Both the position numbers and the translations under genes were made by a program. A stretch of 64,000 bases of DNA. Source: Planctomycetota bacterium. GTDB lineage: Bacteria > Planctomycetota > PUPC01 > JACPCR01. Below the pieces are notes generated by a model. That model worked only from the letters and a program-made list of their open reading frames with translations. It made no database searches and was not told the DNA's origin. Of this stretch, positions 27,468 to 35,561 are shown in pieces. How positions within the stretch are numbered: position 1 is the stretch's first letter; each line of letters opens with the position of its first letter. The stretch lies in NCBI GenBank assembly GCA_016179685.1, contig JACPCR010000051.1:134323-198322 (forward strand), given 5' to 3'.

Positions 27468-28643
27468 GTGCCCAAAGACAAGGTTGCTGAAGCGGTCTCT
27501 TGGCTGGGAACGGAAGCCCATCGGATTATTCGAGCTTCCGAGCGTGAAATGAAGGACGGAACGGCGGCCTTCCCCCCGCAGGCAGGGATCGGTTATGACG
27601 CGTTCTGGCTGCGGGATTACGAGTATACCCTGGAAGGGTCAATCACCTCCTATTCCGACAAGGAACTTGTCGACGCCTGCAGCCTTTTCATACGGAGCAT
27701 GAACTCGGATGGCGCGGGCGTCGACTGCGTGAAATACGACGGCACCCCGATCTACAAGCCTGGCTTTGGCTCCATGGGTGAAAACCCCGTTGCCGATGGC
27801 AGTCAGTTCACAGTCGGGGTCGCCTTCCATACGTATCGAAGGACCAAGAGTGCGAAGCTCCTCGGCGAGATTCTGGACCCTCTCGTCAAAACGATGAAGG
27901 CGCTGCCGCGGAACAGCGAGACCGGACTGGTGCACATCGATGCCTCTCGGGACTGGGACCGCTGCCCGTACGGTTTTACGGACACGATTCGCAAACAGGG
28001 CGATGAGCTGTTCTGTTCGCTGCTCTTCGTGCAGGCTGGACGCCAATTGTCGAGCCTCTTACGGGCGGGACATCGGGAGGACGAGTCGCGCCAATGGAAG
28101 GAGGAAGCAGATCGGGTTGCCGCGGGCATTCGCAAGGTGTTCTGGGATGGCGATACCGGGCTGTTCCGGGCGGCAACCGTAAAATGCCGCGAGCATGACG
28201 TCTGGGGGTCATCTTTTGCCGTCTTCCTGGGGGTGGCGGATTCGGCCCAATCCCATGCCATCGCACGCTACTTCAAAACGCACTACGACGCCATCGTCCT
28301 GAATGGCCAGGTTCGGCATCTGCCGGCTGGTGTCTACTGGGAACAGGGCTGCGCCCGTGACCAATATCAGAATGGGGGCTTCTGGGCTACCCCTGCCGGG
28401 TGGTTCGTCTATACCTTGGACCTTGCTGACCCTATGCTTGCTGACCGGAGCGTTCTGGACATGGTGAATCATTTCAAAAAGCATGGCGCGTGTGAATGGA
28501 TCATCGGTGAGCGGCGGCAGTTGCCGGACTATTTGGCGAGCGCCGCATTGCCGTTGGATGGAATTCGAGCCATGCTTGAGCGCAGGCAGAAGGCACAACC
28601 CCTCAAGAATCCCAACGCCGCGGATGCAGGCGACTCGCAATAG
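27468..28643 (+). CDS. Six-hairpin glycosidase-like protein
   Basis: 391 residues from a GTG start with a weak ribosome site; no signal peptide, so cytoplasmic as written. The sequence FWLRDYEYTLEG near the N-terminus, FTDTIRKQGDELFCSLLF in the middle and QYQNGGFWATPAGWFVYTL near the end fit the (alpha/alpha)6 barrel of six-hairpin glycosidases (GH63/amylo-glucosidase-like clans). Acid residues that could be catalytic are present but cannot be assigned. It lies between two attC-like sites and on base composition is not obviously different from its neighbours. A sugar-hydrolysing role is inferred from the fold. Confidence 0.65.
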   Translation: MPKDKVAEAVSWLGTEAHRIIRASEREMKDGTAAFPPQAGIGYDAFWLRDYEYTLEGSITSYSDKELVDACSLFIRSMNSDGAGVDCVKYDGTPIYKPGFGSMGENPVADGSQFTVGVAFHTYRRTKSAKLLGEILDPLVKTMKALPRNSETGLVHIDASRDWDRCPYGFTDTIRKQGDELFCSLLFVQAGRQLSSLLRAGHREDESRQWKEEADRVAAGIRKVFWDGDTGLFRAATVKCREHDVWGSSFAVFLGVADSAQSHAIARYFKTHYDAIVLNGQVRHLPAGVYWEQGCARDQYQNGGFWATPAGWFVYTLDLADPMLADRSVLDMVNHFKKHGACEWIIGERRQLPDYLASAALPLDGIRAMLERRQKAQPLKNPNAADAGDSQ

Positions 28644-28664
28644 CTCGCGCCTGATCCGCGGCCT

Positions 28665-28692
28665 CCGCCGGACGGCCGCCGCCGTCCGGCGG
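28665..28692. repeat. Perfect 12-bp palindrome
   Basis: CCGCCGGACGGC at 28665-28676 and its complement at 28681-28692 enclose a CGCC loop. It lies 22 nt after the glycosidase stop, just left of the larger palindrome at 28713. Confidence 0.65.
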
Positions 28693-28712
28693 ACGAGCCG
28701 CGATCTGCTTCG

Positions 28713-28756
28713 CCAGGGAGTGGTTCGGCGGCATCCGCCGCCGAACCACTCCCTGG
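28713..28756. repeat. Perfect 20-bp palindrome overlapping attC-like site 2
   Basis: Left arm 28713-28732 (CCAGGGAGTGGTTCGGCGGC) is exactly complementary to 28737-28756, with loop ATCC. The right arm is also the left part of attC-like site 2, so the same half-site occurs in both orientations. Confidence 0.75.
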
Positions 28757-28838
28757 AGCGGACACCGGCCTTGCCGTCCGTAAGCAGCCCTGCTGCCGTC
28801 AAAGCCGGCGCCGCTCAGCTTGCTGCGGCCCGTTAGAC
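28740..28838 (+). repeat. attC-like recombination site 2
   Basis: 99 bp. GCCGAAC (28740-28746) stands for the R'' core and GTTAGAC (28832-28838) fits the R' consensus GTTRRRY. The inner stem GAGCGGACACCGGC (28756-28769) pairs with GCCGGCGCCGCTC (28804-28816) with one bulge or mismatch. Peptide readings of such sites (NHSLERT) recur in environmental cassette arrays. The next ORF starts 15 nt downstream, the usual cassette layout. No integrase is present. Confidence 0.5.
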
Positions 28839-28852
28839 CACCAGGGTGTTCT

Positions 28853-29551
28853 GTGCCAGTATTCGCCCATCTTGCCTCGGAGCGCAACATCGCGTCGATC
28901 CGCCGCAGCGGGATCGGCCTGCGGAAGCGGCGGTATCGGCCCCGAGGAGTGTACGCCCTGCCGGTGACGCGGAACTTCTACGTCTCGCATCAGTGGCTCC
29001 GGGAACTGAAACGCGCGGGCGGCGGGACCATCGCCGGGGTTTACTTCCGCATCCCGGACGACGAGGCGGCCGAAGTCGGCCGTTACAACTGCCCCCCTGT
29101 GACCATGACCGCTGCTGAAGCCGTTGCTCTCCTGATCGCTCTTGAACAGCGCGGTCCCACTGGACAGAGGATTTGGCTCGAGTCAACCACGACACTCTGG
29201 CGCGGCCAACGATTGCTGTCCTCTCCGGAAGGCTATGAGATCACCTGCCCGTGCGAGATTGAGTCGTCCTCGCCGGAAGGCTGTGAGGTCATCATCCCGC
29301 GCAAGATTGAGCGGTCCGAAATCATCCGCGTCAGGTCGCTGCCGCAGGTGGTAGGCTGGCGGTACAGCCCGCGTGCGCACGGCCAACCGCCGTATTCCGA
29401 CCTCTCCCGTGAACGCGGACAGTACGGGATTCGCAGGTTGGTGCGAAGAGTCGAAGAGGCCAAGGCGGGGGGCAGGCCCACGAAAATCTTCATATCCGGC
29501 CGTAAGCAGGATTCCTTCCGCCGTGTTAAGCGTCCACGTCAGCAGCGCTGA
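28853..29551 (+). CDS. Cassette-type ORF, uncharacterised protein
   Basis: 232 residues from GTG 28853 (MPVFAHLASERNIASI); the frame is open upstream but only through the attC-like site. Conserved-looking signatures are RGVYALPVTRNFYVSHQWLR, GVYFRIPDDEAAEVGRYN and LPQVVGWRYSP. I recall similar unannotated proteins in cyanobacteria and planctomycetes. The N-terminal H-x-x-S-x-x-N-I-x-S-I pattern is reminiscent of ADP-ribosyltransferase folds, which is speculative. Residues about 124-155 contain an imperfect tandem duplication (SSPEGYEITCPCEIE followed by SSPEGCEVIIPRKIE). Its stop lies 6 nt before attC-like site 3. Confidence 0.6.
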   Translation: MPVFAHLASERNIASIRRSGIGLRKRRYRPRGVYALPVTRNFYVSHQWLRELKRAGGGTIAGVYFRIPDDEAAEVGRYNCPPVTMTAAEAVALLIALEQRGPTGQRIWLESTTTLWRGQRLLSSPEGYEITCPCEIESSSPEGCEVIIPRKIERSEIIRVRSLPQVVGWRYSPRAHGQPPYSDLSRERGQYGIRRLVRRVEEAKAGGRPTKIFISGRKQDSFRRVKRPRQQR

Positions 29552-29960
29552 TGGAGGGCCGAACAAGGTGCTGCAACGGACGGGACCGGCATTATGGCTT
29601 CTCGTGGAGTGAGGTCCTTGCAGCCGGACCCTGTTGAAAGATAATCCTCCCAGGCGTGCTCAGAGAATATGAGCTTCACGCCATCAGCTCCCGTTCAGTC
29701 CCCCCACCGGATTCCGGTTCAGCGATGGACTACCAGGAGCCTGTGAACATTCTTGGGGCTGCGGAAGAGATAGCCGGTTTCTGCGGGGGCCTGATCGTCC
29801 TCGAGGGACATCATCACGACAGATCGCTGTGATTTGCTGGTTTTCTCCGCGCTTTCCGTGTTCTCCGTGGTTCACACCGATTTTGTTTCTCTCTGTCGCA
29901 ACGAAGCGAGTCCCCAAGCTTCGTAAATCACGCTCTGATCAAACTTGGAGAAAAGGTCCG
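29552..29960. other. Spacer after cassette region
   Basis: 409 bases. It holds attC-like site 3 at its left end. Near 29836-29880 there is a pyrimidine-rich stretch of the type TTCTCCGCGCTTTCCGTG / TTCTCCGTGGTT, a degenerate repeat commonly seen in environmental bacterial genomes and related to the one at about 50730-50846. A ribosome site (GGAG/AAAGG) precedes the next start at 29961. No gene was supported. Confidence 0.5.
29558..29639 (+). repeat. attC-like site 3 (weak right end)
   Basis: GCCGAAC (29558-29564) followed by AAGGTGCTGCAACGGACGGG closely resembles the left half of many chromosomal-integron attC sites (reading PNKVLQRT). The right half is poorer: GCCGGACCCTGTTGAAA, where GTTGAAA misses the final pyrimidine of GTTRRRY. 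Its position 6 nt after a stop codon fits a cassette end. Confidence 0.4.
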
Positions 29961-31373
29961 ATGATAACTCAGAGCTTCACGGATTTTCGTAGCGAAGCCT
30001 GCAAGTTTATCCCCGTGGGGGGCTTCGCCTACGTTCGCCAATGGCTTTTTCCCATTCTTGTGCTCTGTTTTCTGTTGCCGCCATCGGCTCAGGCCCTGGA
30101 GGAGGCCAGAGAGGCCGAAGCTCAACGCTACTGGCCCCAGTGGCGCGGGCCTTTCGGTAGCGGCGTCGCGCCGGAGGCCGATCCGCCCATCGAGTGGAGC
30201 GAGACGAAGAATATCCGCTGGAAACTGGCTCTCCCGGGCAGGGGGCACTCCACTCCCATCCTCTGGGGCGACCGAATCTTCGTCACGACGGCCGTCCCTT
30301 ACGGAGACGCTTTGCCCTCCCAATACAGCGGCGCCCCTGGCGGCCATGATGAGCTTCCCATCACCCATCGCCACAAGTTCATCGTCCTCGCTCTGAATCG
30401 TCACGATGGAAAGGTTCTCTGGGAAAAAACCGTGCGCGAGGATCTCCCGCATCAGGGCGGACATTACACCGCAAGCCTGGCGTCCGCTTCCCCCGTCACC
30501 GATGGCCAGATGCTCTTCGCTTTCTTCGGATCGTGGGGGCTCTACGGTCTGGACTTGAATGGGGAACTGAAGTGGCAAGCCGACTTCGGCAAAATGCTCA
30601 CGCTCCATGGACACGGCGAGGGCAGTTCGCCTGCGCTTTACCGAGATACCCTCATCATCAACTGGGACCACGAGGGCCAGTCGTTCGTCGTCGCCTTCGA
30701 CAAGTGGACTGGCAAAGAGTTATGGAAGGCCGAACGCGAAGGAGGCACGTCGTGGACCACGCCCATCGTGGTGGAACATGGGGGCAAGCCACAGGTCATC
30801 ATCAGCGGCTCGAAGCGTGTGCAGGGGTACGACCTGGCCACTGGCGCACTCTTATGGGAATGCCGCGGCCTGTCCGTAGAGAACGTGGTTTCCTCGCCCG
30901 TGGCCGGCGGCGGCATGGTCTATGCCGGCAGCAGCTATGATCGCCAGGCGCTTCTGGCCATTCGTCTGGACGGCGCCCGAGGTGACATCACGGAGAGCGA
31001 ACGCGTGGCCTGGAAAAGGACACGAGGAGCCCCGTACGTTCCCTCGCTCCTCCTCTATGGCGACTCGCTCTACTTTCACCACCATTACCAGGGCATTCTG
31101 ACTCGTGTCGATGCCCGCACGGGCGAAGACCGGCCCGGCGCCTTTCGGCTGAACGGCATCGGCAGGGTGTTTGCCTCGCCGGTGGCCGCGGCCGGCCGCG
31201 TGTACGTCACTGATCTCGATGGCGCAACGGCCGTGTTGAGCCACGCGGACAAGCCCGAAGTGCGGGCGCTGAACCGGCTCGACGAAAGCTTCAGCGCCTC
31301 AGCCGCGGTCGTCGGCCGTGAGCTCTACCTTCGCGGGGAGAAGCACCTCTATTGCATCGCTGAAAACGATTGA
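29961..31373 (+). CDS. Exported PQQ-like beta-propeller protein
   Basis: 470 residues from ATG 29961, preceded by a good ribosome site. The frame is open to 29829, but that part is spacer repeat. A hydrophobic segment (QWLFPILVLCFLLPPSAQA) acts as signal peptide or anchor. The mature protein starts with WPQWRGPFGSGVA, the hallmark of the PQQ-binding-like propeller family abundant in Planctomycetota. Blades include DGKVLWEKTVREDLP, NGELKWQADFG, TGKELWKAEREG and TGALLWECRGL. Most such proteins are not proven dehydrogenases and no catalytic set is claimed. Family hairpin F begins 4 nt after the stop. Confidence 0.85.
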   Translation: MITQSFTDFRSEACKFIPVGGFAYVRQWLFPILVLCFLLPPSAQALEEAREAEAQRYWPQWRGPFGSGVAPEADPPIEWSETKNIRWKLALPGRGHSTPILWGDRIFVTTAVPYGDALPSQYSGAPGGHDELPITHRHKFIVLALNRHDGKVLWEKTVREDLPHQGGHYTASLASASPVTDGQMLFAFFGSWGLYGLDLNGELKWQADFGKMLTLHGHGEGSSPALYRDTLIINWDHEGQSFVVAFDKWTGKELWKAEREGGTSWTTPIVVEHGGKPQVIISGSKRVQGYDLATGALLWECRGLSVENVVSSPVAGGGMVYAGSSYDRQALLAIRLDGARGDITESERVAWKRTRGAPYVPSLLLYGDSLYFHHHYQGILTRVDARTGEDRPGAFRLNGIGRVFASPVAAAGRVYVTDLDGATAVLSHADKPEVRALNRLDESFSASAAVVGRELYLRGEKHLYCIAEND

Positions 31374-31675
31374 CGCCCGTATCCCTGTTCAGAAGCGCGC
31401 CAGTACTTCTGAACAGGGATACGAGTACTCCAATGCTCAAATCCACCCGCACTTCCGCACCCGAGCCCTCAGCGCATCGGTTCATAAATGGCGCCTCCCC
31501 TGTGGCCTTCCCGTTGCGATAACCCGGCGGAAGTCCTAGAATTCGAAGGTTTGACCCGAAGGGCTCAACCCCTGAATGGTGTCCAGAGCCTCTGGCCCCG
31601 TCGCTGGCCACGCCGGCTGTTCGCTTCGTCCTCCACGCTTCTTCCCCCGGCCCGGTCCTCGCTCCTGGCGCTACC
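31374..31675. other. Spacer with hairpin F and partial core sequence
   Basis: 302 bases. It contains hairpin F at 31378-31423, followed at about 31440-31470 by a partial match to the family core (CCACCCGCACTTCCG on the plus strand). No gene was supported. Confidence 0.5.
31378..31423. repeat. Gene-end hairpin, copy F
   Basis: The perfect 18-bp arms CGTATCCCTGTTCAGAAG (31378-31395) and its complement (31406-31423) enclose the apex CGCGCCAGTA. The outer stem shares CGTATCC with copies B and E. On the minus strand the apex reads TACTGGCGCG, a variant of the GTGGGCGC subfamily. It begins 4 nt after the stop of the propeller gene. Confidence 0.75.
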
Positions 31676-33235
31676 ATGAGACGCCTCCAGCCGGCATCGT
31701 TTTCGTTTCGTTCTGCACAGCCGTTATTCCTCGCTGGCTTCTTCCTGGCCGCGGCCGCGTGCCTGTCCCGTGAGCAGCTCCTGGCCGAAGACGGCATCCA
31801 GTGGGTGGTCGTTGCCGCGGACGAGGCGGAGGTCTACCGCGACAACCAGGTCGTGCTGCGCGCTGCGCGGGATCAAAAGTTCCAGCTCGTCGAGACCAAG
31901 GGAGAGTGGGTAGGGGTGTCGTGGGATGACGGCGCCGGCCGGGCCACCGGCTGGATTGCCGCGAGCAAGGTGCGCCGGGCATCCGAGTCCGACGCCGCGG
32001 CCGAACGCGTCGATGTCTCGGTCTGGACCTCGCCGGACGGCCGGCATCCCAGCAAGGAGCGGCTGCGGGCCCTTTTCGACGGCGCCTGCGAGTCGTATGG
32101 GCAGGCCGCGGCGGACCAGGCCCAGGCCGCGATCCAGTTGGACCCTCATAATGGCCTATTGTATTACCTGCTGGCCAACGCGGCCGCGGACAATCTCCAG
32201 TGGGAACTGGTCAAGGACGCCCTGAAAAAGGGGAACTCCAGGCCCGAAGCCTATTTCTACAACACCGCGTCGGGCCTCGATCAGTACCTGATGCCTTTGC
32301 CGCACCTTCAGCCGCTGCGGCAGCTCGCGCTTTCGGTGACGCGCCAGGCCAGGAAGATGCAGCCCGACGCAGGGGCCGAATTGCTGCGCGACCTCCGGAG
32401 GATGGCGCAGAAGCTGGCCGAGGCGCAGCCGCCCTTCTCCATCCATCTCCAGTTGGCCATGGGCATCGTGACCGTCGTCGATACCGCTCTGGAAATGCTC
32501 GGACAGAAAAAGGGGCTGGACGAGCTGGTCCGGGCCGCCCGGCGCATCAAGAAAAAGGACCAGGATTGGATCGCCGAGGTCCAGCAGGAGCTGCTGCTCC
32601 AGGGGAGCGAGGAAATCTTCATCGCTCGAAAATACCTCCGGGTCACGGGCCTGAGCCCGGAGGCCATCAATCAATTCATGTCCTTCGGCCCCGCGCTGGC
32701 CATGGAGGACCCCACCGGCGCGGCGGTCCCCAAACCGGCCCGCGAGGAGAAGCCCAAGCCGAAGGAAATCGCCAAGTCGGCAGAGGCCAAGAAGCGGAAT
32801 CGGTTCTATCGCCAGGTGCGAAACTACGATTTCCTCTCGGACATGCTGGCCGAAGCCGCGTCGCAGGATGAAGAGAGCAGCGAGAAGCGTGAGGAGCCGG
32901 ACATGATGGAATCCCAGTCGAAGGCCAGCGGAGGGGGCGTCGGGGAATCGCCGGGCGCGGCGGGCGATCCCCAGATGTTGAAATTCTTCGCCGACCAGGA
33001 GGCCACCCTGCTCAAGAGCCTCAAGACGCCCGTCCACAAGCAGGGGATTCTCACCGCCAAGCAGTTCCTCGCCGCCGCGATCTCCGGCAGCCGTTCACCT
33101 CTTTTCGAGCGCCTGATGAACCCGCAGACGGAGGCTGACCGGTCGGACCGGAATCGATGGGACCGTGCGTGCGACGAGGGCGTGAAGGAAATGGCCGGGC
33201 TGCTGGCTCGACTGATGGAGGGCATGCCCGAGTGA
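31676..33235 (+). CDS. Secreted protein with SH3-like N-terminus and helical body
   Basis: 519 residues. The signal peptide (FLAGFFLAAAACLS) is followed by an SH3-like stretch at about 42-100 (WVVVAADEAEVYRDNQVVLR, GEWVGVSWDDGAGRATGWI), as in bacterial SH3 cell-wall-associated modules. TPR-like helices follow (DQAQAAIQLDPHNGLLYYLL). The C-terminal part is helical and charged, with a low-complexity Glu/Ser/Gly patch near 395-425. No enzymatic motif is seen. It stands between a propeller protein and a two-component system. An envelope-associated role is inferred; the family is not recognised. Confidence 0.65.
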   Translation: MRRLQPASFSFRSAQPLFLAGFFLAAAACLSREQLLAEDGIQWVVVAADEAEVYRDNQVVLRAARDQKFQLVETKGEWVGVSWDDGAGRATGWIAASKVRRASESDAAAERVDVSVWTSPDGRHPSKERLRALFDGACESYGQAAADQAQAAIQLDPHNGLLYYLLANAAADNLQWELVKDALKKGNSRPEAYFYNTASGLDQYLMPLPHLQPLRQLALSVTRQARKMQPDAGAELLRDLRRMAQKLAEAQPPFSIHLQLAMGIVTVVDTALEMLGQKKGLDELVRAARRIKKKDQDWIAEVQQELLLQGSEEIFIARKYLRVTGLSPEAINQFMSFGPALAMEDPTGAAVPKPAREEKPKPKEIAKSAEAKKRNRFYRQVRNYDFLSDMLAEAASQDEESSEKREEPDMMESQSKASGGGVGESPGAAGDPQMLKFFADQEATLLKSLKTPVHKQGILTAKQFLAAAISGSRSPLFERLMNPQTEADRSDRNRWDRACDEGVKEMAGLLARLMEGMPE

Positions 33236-33350
33236 CAGGCGTGACGACGACCTTGGGAATTTCCACGTTGAATTTCGGCGTGGGTCAGGAATCGGTGAAA
33301 ACGTAAGATGCCCCGTTGCGGAGACGAAAGCTCGCCTTGTGCTCTAAATC

Positions 33351-35405
33351 ATGCTCAGGCCTGCCCGCACCCTGTTGATCGCTGGCCTCGTGGTCTTTGT
33401 GGCGACGAGTGCTCTGACCTGGACCGCCTGGTCGGGCGCTGGCGATTCGGTCGCGGCCGCGCGTGCGGCCCTCCTGGAACAGGCCCGCGTCGAGTGTCTC
33501 TCCGCCGGACGCCGGATCGTCGAGTCCCTCAGCGCCCAGGCGCAGCGGGTTTTCGAGTCCCTTCTCACGGCGGGGCCCGAGGCGCTGCCGGCCCTCTGGA
33601 CCCGACGCCGCGACTTCCCCGATCCGGTTGCCGAGCTTCTTCTCCTGGACGATCGCGGCCGCGTCCTGTTTCCGCGGCCGGGGAGCGTGTCGGCCCCGCG
33701 CTGGATCGAGGAACGGCCCCAGGACGCGGAGGCCCGGGAACACCTCCGGGCCGGTTACGCCGCGGAGTTCCAGCAGCAACGGCCCGACGAAGCCGCGGCA
33801 CATTACGCTCGATGCCTCGATGAGCGGTTCGGGATCACGGTCCGGCTCGAGGCCATCTCGCACCTCGCGGCCCTCGAGATGAAGCGGGGCGAAGTCGCGG
33901 CCGCCGCCGGACATCTTCAGGACCTCCTCGAGAAATACCCTGAAAAGTTTTGTGAGGGGATGACCCGTGCCCACGCGCGCCTTCAACTCGCGCGGGCCCT
34001 CCATCTCTGCGGCCGGAGTCCGGAGGCGGCGACGCGGCTCGTCCCCTTCCTCAGGGACCTCCTCGAGGGCAAGCTGGATCTGGACACCAGCGCCACACGC
34101 TTCCTGCTCGAGAAGGCAGCAGCGATCGCCCGTGAGATCGCCTCGGCTGAACCTTCGGGCCAGGTCGGCCGCGACCTGGCAGAATTCGAAACCCGCATCG
34201 CCCGTTACAATGAAATTCTCGAGCAGACGAACCAGAGTCGGCTCGCCGAGTGGCTGCCGCAGGCCATCGGCTTCGCCGCAGCTCACCCGGAAGAATCCCC
34301 TGTCCGCTTCCACTTCAACCCGGACGGACCTGAACTGCGGCTAGCCAGTTCCAGAGCCATGGGGTCCCAGGGCCGTCGCTTTCACGTCGCCTTCCGCTGG
34401 AAGCCCTCGAGGCTCGAGCCCCTGATCGACTCGGGAATCCGGCAGACCGACCAGGGACCCTTCACCCTGGCGCTCTGCGACCTTTCCGGCCGCGCCCTGG
34501 TGTCGCCCCCTTCGCCCGATCGAGCCCCCGCGGCCATCCTCCCCGTCCCGGAGATACCGGGGTGGTTCGTTCGCGCGGACTTCACCGACCCGGCCGCGCT
34601 CGAGCGGTCCCTTCAGCGCCAGCGCGCCGCGGTGATCGCGGTCGCCGCCATCTTCCTCGCCGTCACCCTTGTCGCCCTCTTGGCCCTTCTTCGGACGGTC
34701 CGCCGAGAGGTGGAGCTCGCCGCGCTCAAGACCGATTTCGTTTCCCACGTCTCTCACGAACTGAAGACGCCCCTGTCCCTCATTCGCCTGTTCGCCGAGA
34801 CGCTCGCCATGGGACGCGCCCGCAGCAAGGAGGAAGAAAAGGAATGCATCGACGTCATTACGCGGGAAAGCGAACGGCTGGCCGGTATGATCAACAACAT
34901 CCTCGATTTTTCTCGCATCGAGAAGGGGCGTCGGGTCTATCGTTTCGACCGGCTCGAGCTTTCGCCGTTCCTTCTGGAGCTTCTCGAGGCCCAGCGACCG
35001 CGGCTTGTCCAGCTCGGTTTCAACTTATCCATCGATGTTCCCGTGCTTCCCGTGGCAAACGTGGACCGGGAGGCGATGCAATCGGCCCTCTTGAATCTGA
35101 TCGACAACGCGGTGAAGTACTCGCCCGGCGAGAAGGCCATCACGGTCCGGGCGCTGGTCCAGGGTCCCAACGTCGAAATCGCCGTCGCCGATCGCGGCAT
35201 AGGCGTACCGCCCCATGAACGCGGCCGTATCTTCGAAAAATTCTACCGGATCAGAGACGAGCGCGTCCGGCAGTCCAGAGGCTCCGGACTCGGCCTGACC
35301 CTCGTGAAGCACGTCATGGAGGCACACGGCGGCATCGTGCGCGTCGATGCGAACGAGGCAGCCGGCAGCGTCTTCACGCTCGTGTTACCCTTCGTGCAGG
35401 AGTAG
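33351..35405 (+). CDS. Sensor histidine kinase with periplasmic TPR-like domain
   Basis: 684 residues. The first transmembrane helix is at about 7-28 and the second at about 427-450. Between them lies a large periplasmic domain with TPR-like helical pairs (EAAAHYARCLDERFGITVRL, LQDLLEKYPEKFCEGMTRAH) and a beta-rich part. HisKA carries the phospho-acceptor His near residue 469 in SHVSHELKTPLSLIR. The HATPase domain has N box NLIDNAVKYS (about 582), G1 DRGIG (about 614) and GSGLGL (about 644). No HAMP domain is evident. The partner regulator follows after 156 nt, with a strong hairpin between. It senses an extracytoplasmic signal, perhaps a peptide or protein. Confidence 0.9.
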   Translation: MLRPARTLLIAGLVVFVATSALTWTAWSGAGDSVAAARAALLEQARVECLSAGRRIVESLSAQAQRVFESLLTAGPEALPALWTRRRDFPDPVAELLLLDDRGRVLFPRPGSVSAPRWIEERPQDAEAREHLRAGYAAEFQQQRPDEAAAHYARCLDERFGITVRLEAISHLAALEMKRGEVAAAAGHLQDLLEKYPEKFCEGMTRAHARLQLARALHLCGRSPEAATRLVPFLRDLLEGKLDLDTSATRFLLEKAAAIAREIASAEPSGQVGRDLAEFETRIARYNEILEQTNQSRLAEWLPQAIGFAAAHPEESPVRFHFNPDGPELRLASSRAMGSQGRRFHVAFRWKPSRLEPLIDSGIRQTDQGPFTLALCDLSGRALVSPPSPDRAPAAILPVPEIPGWFVRADFTDPAALERSLQRQRAAVIAVAAIFLAVTLVALLALLRTVRREVELAALKTDFVSHVSHELKTPLSLIRLFAETLAMGRARSKEEEKECIDVITRESERLAGMINNILDFSRIEKGRRVYRFDRLELSPFLLELLEAQRPRLVQLGFNLSIDVPVLPVANVDREAMQSALLNLIDNAVKYSPGEKAITVRALVQGPNVEIAVADRGIGVPPHERGRIFEKFYRIRDERVRQSRGSGLGLTLVKHVMEAHGGIVRVDANEAAGSVFTLVLPFVQE

Positions 35406-35433
35406 ACGCGGCAGCCGATTCGTCGCTGGCTTT

Positions 35434-35478
35434 CCCTCACCCCGGCCCTCTCCCAGCGGGAGAGGGCCGGGGTGAGGG
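35434..35478. repeat. 21-bp perfect hairpin between kinase and regulator
   Basis: Left arm 35434-35454 (CCCTCACCCCGGCCCTCTCC...) and its exact complement at 35458-35478 flank loop AGC. This sequence type is a widely distributed bacterial palindrome. It lies between the kinase stop and the regulator start, where it could attenuate or stabilise the transcript. No T-run follows. Confidence 0.85.
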
Positions 35479-35561
35479 TCACAAGCGCCAGGACCCGTGA
35501 CCAATGGATGAGCCGGCGCACTGAGCCTCTCACCGGCGAAAAGCCAGAACGGCCGGCCCCA

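Noticed and set aside
28820..28852. Upstream start of the cassette ORF
   Set aside because: These codons lie within the attC-like site; GTG 28853 follows the core by 15 nt.
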